From contig JAIVFU010000022.1 in NCBI GenBank assembly GCA_020829485.1, forward strand, positions 25,520-89,519: a stretch of DNA of 64,000 nt, read 5' to 3'. Each line of letters begins with the position of its first letter. Within the stretch, counting starts at the first letter, position 1. Both the position numbers and the translations under genes were made by a program. The stretch comes from Nostoc sp. CHAB 5834. Lineage in GTDB: Bacteria; Cyanobacteriota; Cyanobacteriia; Cyanobacteriales; Nostocaceae. The notes beneath the pieces are model-generated. The model had not been told where the DNA came from, did no database searches, and saw nothing but the letters and a program-made list of their open reading frames with translations. This document shows, one piece after another, positions 18,244 to 24,576 of this stretch.

Positions 18244-18894
18244 TTAAAGAGAGGTTTTTACAATATCTTTCTTTAACTCATCACTGCGAAACTGAAAGCG
18301 GAAAACTACCTTGCGATCGCCTGGATTATCACGTTTTTCGTCAGATTCAATTTCTCCCCGACCAGCAGCCAATATTTTCTGGCTTAAAGGTGCTTTAGTA
18401 GGGAAATTCATCTCATAAAAAATGTAGTTGTAAACTGATGATGATCTCAGCAAGCTTAGTTGTAGATTAGTTTTGTCGTCTCCATCTGAGCTAGTATGAC
18501 CTTCTATAACTACGCGGCTAATTTCCTGCTCAAATTCTGGTTTTGAGAAAATAACCCCACTGTAAACAGGAATAAAGCGACGTAGGAAAGCTTTACCTTC
18601 TGGTTTAAGTTCTGTACTTCCCTTGGCAAAAAGAATTGATTCTTGGATACTAACATCTCCAGTATCTGGGTTAACTTTGACATTGATGTTGTTGCTTTTC
18701 ATTTGTCCGACAACATTACCAATTACTACCCGTTTTGGTACATCCTTTTGTGCAAGCTGGAGTAGGGCAGTAATAAATAGCAAAGCAAAAAACATTAGTA
18801 AACCAGACATCAGATCGCCAATAGACAGATAGATACTAGAGTCATCATCTTCTATAATCTCTGCATTAATTTCACCTCTGATAAAATCATCCAT
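18244..18894 (-). CDS. zorB: ZorB-like MotB/OmpA-domain motor subunit
   Basis: A short cytoplasmic N terminus, one transmembrane helix containing a conserved Asp (YLSIGDLMSGLLMFFALLF), and a periplasmic OmpA/MotB peptidoglycan-binding domain (VVIEGHTSSDGDDKTNLQLS followed by LRSSSVYNYI). The GDLMSGLLM helix with the ion-binding Asp is the ZorB/MotB signature. Together with ZorA it should form a proton- or sodium-driven inner-membrane motor fixed to peptidoglycan. The frame opens at 18930, but ATG 18894 overlaps the zorA stop by only 8 bases and is preferred; ATG 18909 is a further alternative. Confidence 0.88.
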   Translation of the reverse strand: MDDFIRGEINAEIIEDDDSSIYLSIGDLMSGLLMFFALLFITALLQLAQKDVPKRVVIGNVVGQMKSNNINVKVNPDTGDVSIQESILFAKGSTELKPEGKAFLRRFIPVYSGVIFSKPEFEQEISRVVIEGHTSSDGDDKTNLQLSLLRSSSVYNYIFYEMNFPTKAPLSQKILAAGRGEIESDEKRDNPGDRKVVFRFQFRSDELKKDIVKTSL

Positions 18895-21178
18895 GATTGC
18901 TTCCACCATTACCAAATTGGCGGTTATCATGTGCAGCAGCCAGCACTTCTGCTGTCTGTAGTAAACGTCCGCAAACTCTAGACATAGAAGTATCTGCTTG
19001 CTCGAAAAAGCTTAACTGTGAGTCAACACTCCTTTGCATAGAAACTTCAAGATGACCTTGCCAAGCCTGAAGGCTATCGTCAAATTTTCGATTCAAATTT
19101 CTATATGAATTGTCCACAATTTGCACTTGTTCGCCAATATCACGAGCAAATTCTTGTAGTTGCATTAGTCGTTGTGAATCGTGTAATCCAGCCGCACTAA
19201 CTAATCTGTTAATTTGTTCGACAGACTCCTGAATTTTAGTCATACTTTTGTCTACTTCTTGAGTTAATTTACTACGTCTTTCAAATTCCTCTCTGAAGAC
19301 TTGATCGAGATTGTTCACAACACCAGATAATCCATCTCGTTGGTTGCCTAGCGTCCCCTCAAGTAAGTTGTTTTGTTCTTGAAAAAACATTTGTAAATTC
19401 GCTTGATATTCTTGCCGGAATGTTGTCAAATCATCTTCTACTGTTTGGCGGGTGGCTGTGAGTGTTGCGTCGATATTTCCTAAAGTAGCTAAAAGATTAT
19501 CTCTGGCATCATTCATCAATCCAGAAGCTTGATTACCCACTGTTTGTAGAGTATTAGTTTGCTCATGAAAGGTTCTATTTGCTTGGGTGAGAATATGGAT
19601 AATTCCAGTCCGAGTAGCTTGAAGCATCTGCTGTTCTACGATTGCGCGTTCTTGTAGCGCTGTTTGCAGTTCTTCTCGAATTCCTCGGAAGGTAGCAGCC
19701 GCTTGTACTGCACTGGCTTCAAAAGCACTTCGCTGGGCTGTCATTCCTTCGATACTTTGAACTACAGCTCGATTAATTTCGTGAGATGTTTGTTGTAGAA
19801 CTCCCGTAGTTTCAGTTTGGAATTGACTCAAAGTTTGTCCCATATTGTTAGCAAATCCTTGAAGCATCTGCTGTTCTACTCTTGCGCGTTCTTGTAGCGC
19901 TGTTTGCAGTTCTTCTCGAATTCCTCGGAAGGTAGCAGCCGCTTGCACTGCACTTGTTTCAAAAGCACTTCTCTGGGCTGTCATTCCTTGGATACTTTGA
20001 TTTACGGCTCTATTAATTTCGTCGGCTGTTTGTTGCAAAACATCTTTTGTATCTGTTTGAAATTGATTGAGAGTGTCTCCCAAATTCTTAGCAAATCCTT
20101 GGAGTTCGACCAGAGTTTCTTTTTGAAAGTTCTGAATTGTCAAGATGGAAGTTGCCAAACTTTGAGAGATACCACCTAACTCTCTATGCAAAGTCAGCAC
20201 AGCTTCGGAAGCTTGTTGAGTTAACTCCGCACTTTTATCTAGCCGATCTGCAATCGGTTCGAGTACCTGAATTCGCAAATCTTTGATGAGTTCTTCTAAA
20301 ACTCTCTGTCCCTGATTTTCTTGAAGTTGTCGAAGTTGTTGCTGCTCTTTGAAAATCGCTCGTAGCGCTGGTAAGATAGCAGTTTGCACTTGCTCTCCTA
20401 CAGATTGACCAATAGCTTGGGCTGATAATTGATTTAAACCTGCGAATTGTTCTGCAATACTCCTACCTACAGCTTGACCAATGCCTTCTGCATTTAGCTG
20501 CTTTAGTCCGGTCAAGTTTTTTGCTACAAGACTAAGTGCTTCAGCTACTTCATGGTTGTCGTTCTCTGCCGTTTTTAAAGTTGCGATCGCCTTCAATTTT
20601 TGACGCAAACTATCACGCCGTTCCTGCCTTAGCGAATCACACCCAAACAAAACTAAAGTAAACAAGCTACCAGAACCAAGCCCCATCAAGGAAGTAGAAA
20701 AAGCTGTTTTCATTCCTACTAGTAGCCCTTTACTGGCGGTCATCAATTCTTTAGGATTTTCTGTAGATAAATTGATTCCTTGCAGTCCCTCTTGTATACC
20801 ATAAAAGGTTCCTAAAACGCCGATGGCAGTACACAAGGTTATCACAAAACGCAAGGAAGTTCGAGGTATTGGGTGGGCTAAGACCGATGGATACTTTATC
20901 AGTATGAAATTACCATCTTGTTGTTTGAATCTACTAAAGTCCTCGGTTCCTAGATGCTCTTTTAACCAGGGGCGAACTTTGTCTAAAAGCTTTACATTCT
21001 TTCCCTTTTTCAAATTACTCAAAAATTTAATTGAGGTTTCAGTTATGCCACACTCTGAGCGCCAATACTGCCATAATGTGTAAAGTTCGACAAAAATTGC
21101 AACTACTAATACAAAAGCAGTTGCCCAATGAAAAGGTTCGTTATCCCAAATAATGTCCCAAACTTTTGCTATTTCCAC
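18887..21178 (-). CDS. zorA: ZorA-like MotA/TolQ/ExbB protein with long coiled-coil tail
   Basis: 763 aa. Transmembrane helices lie near residues 19-39, 108-128 and 150-182; the MotA/ExbB core is recognisable from CTAIGVLGTFYGIQEGL and KGLLVGMKTAFSTSLMGLGS. From about residue 205 to the end the protein is almost entirely charged coiled coil. In Zorya this cytoplasmic tail bundles beneath the motor and is needed for defence. The tail contains two tandem 80-aa copies, each with GMTAQRSAFE and AATFRGIREELQTALQERA, so its length has grown by duplication. MotA-type proteins of flagella lack such a tail, and this organism group has no flagella. Confidence 0.88.
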   Translation of the reverse strand: MEIAKVWDIIWDNEPFHWATAFVLVVAIFVELYTLWQYWRSECGITETSIKFLSNLKKGKNVKLLDKVRPWLKEHLGTEDFSRFKQQDGNFILIKYPSVLAHPIPRTSLRFVITLCTAIGVLGTFYGIQEGLQGINLSTENPKELMTASKGLLVGMKTAFSTSLMGLGSGSLFTLVLFGCDSLRQERRDSLRQKLKAIATLKTAENDNHEVAEALSLVAKNLTGLKQLNAEGIGQAVGRSIAEQFAGLNQLSAQAIGQSVGEQVQTAILPALRAIFKEQQQLRQLQENQGQRVLEELIKDLRIQVLEPIADRLDKSAELTQQASEAVLTLHRELGGISQSLATSILTIQNFQKETLVELQGFAKNLGDTLNQFQTDTKDVLQQTADEINRAVNQSIQGMTAQRSAFETSAVQAAATFRGIREELQTALQERARVEQQMLQGFANNMGQTLSQFQTETTGVLQQTSHEINRAVVQSIEGMTAQRSAFEASAVQAAATFRGIREELQTALQERAIVEQQMLQATRTGIIHILTQANRTFHEQTNTLQTVGNQASGLMNDARDNLLATLGNIDATLTATRQTVEDDLTTFRQEYQANLQMFFQEQNNLLEGTLGNQRDGLSGVVNNLDQVFREEFERRSKLTQEVDKSMTKIQESVEQINRLVSAAGLHDSQRLMQLQEFARDIGEQVQIVDNSYRNLNRKFDDSLQAWQGHLEVSMQRSVDSQLSFFEQADTSMSRVCGRLLQTAEVLAAAHDNRQFGNGGSNHG
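19621..20100 (-). repeat. 240-bp tandem duplication inside zorA tail
   Basis: 19621-19860 and 19861-20100 align end to end. The first 120 positions differ at about 6 sites, the remaining 120 at about 25, by eye. The unit is exactly 80 codons, so the coiled-coil frame is kept. Confidence 0.9.
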
Positions 21179-21203
21179 GCTGCACCCCTCTTGTTTCTCT
21201 TGG

Positions 21204-21551
21204 TTATATCTTTTTGAATTTCTCTAATTCTTTATCCGCAAAAACTTCTTGAGCTATCCGCATTGGGAGATGCTCTGCATACAGGCGGTTTCCTATAGGT
21301 TCTCGCAGACGTAAGCTGTAAAGTGGTTCAGCTTCTGATTTTTTATCCTCAATTAAATAAACCTGTTCTGGTGCATAGCTTCGCAACAAACGCACTTGCA
21401 AACAGGTTTTTAAATCCCGTGAAGAAATAGATAGGGGTGAATCTTCTCCAAATAATTCACTAGCCACTTTCCAAGCGTGGTTAACTGCCACAATTTCTTT
21501 AACCAATTTCTCCACCGAGGGGTAGAATAGTTTTGCCGTTTCACTAATCAA
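21204..21551 (-). CDS. Hypothetical 115-aa protein, first gene of the Zorya-like operon
   Basis: No family recognised. The only plausible start is TTG at 21551, with AGGTG six bases upstream; there is no ATG until near the C terminus. The protein is hydrophilic, rich in Leu, Glu and Arg, without signal peptide or membrane helix (SVEKLVKEIVAVNHAWKVA; LKTCLQVRLLRSYAPEQVYL). It ends 25 bases before zorA on the same strand, so it is probably co-transcribed. It does not resemble any Zorya component I know and may be a regulator or accessory factor. Confidence 0.7.
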   Translation of the reverse strand: MISETAKLFYPSVEKLVKEIVAVNHAWKVASELFGEDSPLSISSRDLKTCLQVRLLRSYAPEQVYLIEDKKSEAEPLYSLRLREPIGNRLYAEHLPMRIAQEVFADKELEKFKKI

Positions 21552-21686
21552 TACTTTTCACCTATCTGCCTGAGCTTCAATAGGTCTATAGTTCCCAAAA
21601 TGGAAACTTATTTAACTTTTTTGCTAAAGTTATAAAGTAATTTTTGATGTCAAACTGCTCTTTAGGCGTTGAAAATGTATATAATA

Positions 21687-21787
21687 GGTACTCACGCAAA
21701 ATTAATTGAACATTTATTTAAGCTGCAATGACCTTGTGACAAGCATTTCAGACAATCCCAATATACAATTAATTTTGCACAGGTACT
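21687..21787. repeat. Imperfect inverted-repeat element (CAATTAATTTTGC ends)
   Basis: GGTACTCACGCAAAATTAAT at 21687 is answered by CAATTAATTTTGCACAGGTA at 21766, an imperfect 22-bp inverted pair around about 55 bp. It resembles a small non-autonomous element. It lies 135 bases upstream of the operon start. Confidence 0.6.
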
Positions 21788-21910
21788 TGTATTACAGCTT
21801 TCGTAACGCACCGAAAACCCAAAATAGTGCATTACACTAACGCGGTAACACACCCTACAGCTATAGCGGTTTTATACTTAATATTTTCCAGGTTATGCCA
21901 GAGAAAAAGC

Positions 21911-21940
21911 AAACAAAGCCTACTTACGCAGGCTTTGTTT
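21911..21940. terminator. 10-bp perfect stem-loop, possible bidirectional terminator
   Basis: AAACAAAGCC, a ten-base loop, then GGCTTTGTTT. The stem is bounded by A and T runs on the two strands. No gene immediately upstream on either strand needs it, so it may mark a former gene end. Confidence 0.45.
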
Positions 21941-22036
21941 ATAAACTATTGATTTTTAGTCTAGAGGAAGACCAAAAACTAAATTCTCCATTAAAAGATA
22001 GGGGTATTAGCCTATAAATACGATACTATGATTTTC

Positions 22037-22342
22037 ATATTAAAAAGCGCAATAAATTGCTACTCTAATCCAGCTTAACGTGGTTGTGGTGGATTTTGAA
22101 GGGGGTTGAATGTGTACGATCGCAGTGAGAGTGGGGTAATTTGCGTATAAGTCAATACATCCAAAGTTTTAACATTTAGTGAATGCGATCGCAATAGACT
22201 AAGCTGATGCCCGTCTAAGCTATATAAACACTTTTGATGTCGTTAACTGTTGACTGATGACTGATGACTGTTGACGGTTAACAGTCATCAGGTAAATGTA
22301 CAATATTATTTGCGTAACAGCTTACTGTCAGTTCGCATCTAA
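22037..22342. repeat. Right direct repeat of the defence island, split by a MITE
   Basis: 22037-22195 and 22325-22342 correspond to the uninterrupted left copy at 16018-16201, in the same orientation. The separation between the copies is about 6 kb and encloses the DUF433/DUF5615 pair and the complete Zorya-like operon. Confidence 0.88.
22200..22324. mobile_element. 125-bp MITE (TAAGCTG ends) inserted in the right direct repeat
   Basis: Begins TAAGCTGATGC and ends GCGTAACAGCTTA, imperfect inverted ends. The interior has TATATAAACAC, a TGTTGACTGATGACTG heptamer tract and GGTAAATGTACAATATTATT. The same element occurs at 30166-30285. A reverse-oriented end (TATATAATTTAGACGCATAT then CAGCTTA) is at about 58000-58031. 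Comparison with the left repeat shows the empty site, consistent with a short TA-type target. Confidence 0.78.
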
Positions 22343-22412
22343 GAGGATGTTTCAAAAGTCATGATTGATGTATCAAATATTTTTTACCCCACCCTAATCC
22401 TCCCCTTGGAAA

Positions 22413-22612
22413 CTACGGTGTACACACAAGTCTAAAAAAGCTCTATTTCTCATTATTCTCTCGTTCCCATGCTCTGCATGGGAGTGCCTGATTCGAGGCT
22501 GCTGCCTCAAGTTATATTGAGTCAGAGACTCAATGAATGCATTCCCAGTCGGATCAGGGGAACGAGCAAGTCTTATCAAGTAAGGTTTTTAGAGCTTGTG
22601 TGTACACCGTAG
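22413..22612. mobile_element. 200-bp element with perfect 18-bp inverted ends
   Basis: CTACGGTGTACACACAAG at 22413-22430 and its exact inverse at 22595-22612. No gene inside. It appears nested in a second, related repeat, since GACTTGTGTATACACC follows at about 22636 and the G/T-rich flank GGGGGATTAAGGGGGGTAAT continues between. A related pair of ends is at 35663-35808. Confidence 0.7.
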
Positions 22613-22725
22613 GGGGGATTAAGGGGGGTAATTTGACTTGTGTATACACCGTAGCTTTCTAATGCCTACTCAATAAGAGCTAATACTGGAACAATGGGAG
22701 TAATGCTAAACCCACATAACAAACT

Positions 22726-23460
22726 ATGAGTGAACTTCCTAATACTCTTGAAGATGCGATCGCTCAATCTCGTGTAGCTGTCCAAGCTGCCCTTGCAGAT
22801 GGCTGTACTCGCATACAAGTTGAGTTCCTGTTCCCAGAACTCAAGTTTATGCCGGTGGCGGAACAATTTCTGCCCCTATTTACAGAATATGATTCCCGTT
22901 TGAAGATTTTCTTTGCTGACGCTGGGGCTGCGGCTTTAGCCCGACGCGATTGGGGTGATGCACCATTTCAAATTTTGGATATTGGTACGGGAAGGGCTGC
23001 TTCTTTGCAGACAAAAATTCAGCCAGAGGATGAAATTTTCTTATTCATCGCCCCCACTTCCGTAGAAGTACCGCAGTTGGAAAAGTTATGTGAAGTAATA
23101 GGCGATCGCCCTTTAGTCTTGTTAAATCCCCGCCTAGAAGATGCTGGAACTGTAGGCATTGGTTACACAGCTAGAAAAGTCCGCGATCGTTTTATCAGTA
23201 CCATTGAATCTGCCTATTACCTCCGCCCTATAGACGATGAAACCGCCGTGTATCGCTGCTACCCAGGAGAGTGGGAAGTTTGGCTGGAAACTAACGGCGA
23301 ATATCAAAGAATTGCCGAATTACCCACAAAACCATCGGGTGATGAGTTGGATCTCATCCTCTTAAAGGGACAGCCGCAAACAACAACAGATGCGACACCT
23401 GCGAGAAAGCCCAGTGTGTTTAAGAGTTTGCAACGGTTTTTAAAGGCGTTGAGTAGTTAG
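22726..23460 (+). CDS. DUF1995 domain-containing protein
   Basis: A family limited mainly to cyanobacteria and plastids; some plant members are linked to photosynthetic assembly or light responses, but the biochemical role is unknown. The N terminus (MSELPNTLEDAIAQSRVAVQ then GCTRIQVEFLFPELK) is typical. A Rossmann-like order of strands is suggested by DEIFLFIAPTSVEVPQLEKL and RPLVLLNPRLEDAGTVGIGY. 244 aa, soluble, intact. Single gene between repeat-rich spacers. Confidence 0.88.
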   Translation: MSELPNTLEDAIAQSRVAVQAALADGCTRIQVEFLFPELKFMPVAEQFLPLFTEYDSRLKIFFADAGAAALARRDWGDAPFQILDIGTGRAASLQTKIQPEDEIFLFIAPTSVEVPQLEKLCEVIGDRPLVLLNPRLEDAGTVGIGYTARKVRDRFISTIESAYYLRPIDDETAVYRCYPGEWEVWLETNGEYQRIAELPTKPSGDELDLILLKGQPQTTTDATPARKPSVFKSLQRFLKALSS

Positions 23461-23617
23461 GAAAAAACAGAGGTAGCAGAGGTAGATTTTATTATCTGCT
23501 GCCTCCTTTAATCTACACCAGACAGACAAAGACTTTGTAAATCGAAGCAAGTATTAACTATTCTTAATTTTAAAATTATGAAGGGATAGCAGTAAATTGA
23601 GCGGTATTTCTGCGGAT

Positions 23618-24055
23618 TTATTCACTAGTTAATATCCTATCTAATTCTTTAGGTGACATCACTGGAATCAGAGCATCTACAAAACCAGACACATCACGAG
23701 TTATAACTGCATCTACCCCATGTGCTATTCCACAGGCATACTGCACTGCATCCTCAAAATCTCGGAAATTTAATGCGTTGGCGTAGCCCACCGAAGGTAT
23801 CGCCTGTTCTAAGATAGTGCGCTCAACGGGACAAATGTGTAAGTCTATTAAAACTTGAATGATTGCGTCTTGAGCCACCTTCACGCCTGCGGCTCTGCGA
23901 ACAATATAATATATATTAGTGATTGTTGTTGCTGCAATAAATCCTTGAACCTCACCAGCATCAATCCTCTGAAACAGTCTTGCTGCATCCTCCACAAAAG
24001 GCTGCCGCTCTTGCAAAAAATCAAGAACGACATTAGTATCTATCAAAACTCGCAT
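23618..24055 (-). CDS. PIN-domain toxin with an in-frame repeat insertion
   Basis: VapC-like ribonuclease: MRVLIDTNVVLDFLQERQPF carries the first Asp, TITNIYYIVRRAAG the conserved segment, FRDFEDAVQYACG and DAVITRDVSGF the remaining acidic residues. The antitoxin gene precedes it with a one-base stop/start overlap (TAATG). Residues around IPSVGYANAL are encoded by a 29-bp dispersed repeat (23775-23803) that appears inserted just before the conserved FRDFED motif, with the frame kept. Whether the enzyme is still active is open. Confidence 0.88.
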   Translation of the reverse strand: MRVLIDTNVVLDFLQERQPFVEDAARLFQRIDAGEVQGFIAATTITNIYYIVRRAAGVKVAQDAIIQVLIDLHICPVERTILEQAIPSVGYANALNFRDFEDAVQYACGIAHGVDAVITRDVSGFVDALIPVMSPKELDRILTSE

Positions 24056-24297
24056 TACTGGTACTTCTCAGTAAGATAGGTAATATATTCTGCTCCAATA
24101 TCTTCATTACCTGACGCATCTGAACCTTTTGCAATCCCTCGCAATCGGGACAAGTTCCCTTTATTTTGTAATGTGCGGGTTTCCTGCTGTAAAGATTCCA
24201 GCAAGGTTTGGACTAATTGCCAGCGATGCCTGCGGCGGGCTACGCCTACGCTAGTCGATAATTGTAGCGCCTGTTTTTGCAAGTTTTGTAATGTCAT
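24055..24297 (-). CDS. Antitoxin of the PIN toxin, also carrying the repeat
   Basis: An 80-aa protein of the cyanobacterial antitoxin type that begins MTLQNLQKQALQLSTS and continues RWQLVQTLLESLQQET. Between these conserved parts sits VGVARRRH, encoded by a 29-bp repeat at 24223-24251 closely related to the one in the partner toxin. Antitoxins of this type as I recall them read STSDRWQLV without the extra residues. It would bind the PIN toxin through its C terminus (EYITYLTEKYQ) and repress the operon. Confidence 0.8.
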   Translation of the reverse strand: MTLQNLQKQALQLSTSVGVARRRHRWQLVQTLLESLQQETRTLQNKGNLSRLRGIAKGSDASGNEDIGAEYITYLTEKYQ

Positions 24298-24369
24298 TAG
24301 CTTTTTCCTGCCTTTATCGGCATTGCTGATTGCGGTATAAAAACGATTGTGTATTCCGGTGAAAATCCT

Positions 24370-24397
24370 TGTAGAGACGTAAAATTTTACGTCTCTA
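24370..24397. repeat. Palindrome of the GTAGAGACGT family
   Basis: GTAGAGACGTAAAA and its inverse, a perfect 28-bp palindrome. A second member, AGAGACGCGATT with its inverse, is at 24544-24567, directly after the metalloprotease stop, where it could act as terminator. Confidence 0.7.
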
Positions 24398-24576
24398 CAT
24401 CCAAATTCATACCTCGATTCAGCAACGCCCCTTTATCTATGCCATCTCAATTGTAAATTGTTGCCCTCAGCATTTAACTATCTAACTACTGGGATAAACT
24501 GTTTTTCTCAGCCTGTATGGGCATTCTAAATATATTTTGCTAAAGAGACGCGATTAATCGCGTCTCTACAACTTTT

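Noticed and set aside
18244..21178. Flagellar MotA/MotB or TonB-system ExbB/ExbD pair
   Set aside because: Nostoc-like cyanobacteria have no flagella, no TonB-dependent genes are adjacent, and the very long coiled-coil tail plus EH-signature neighbour fit Zorya.
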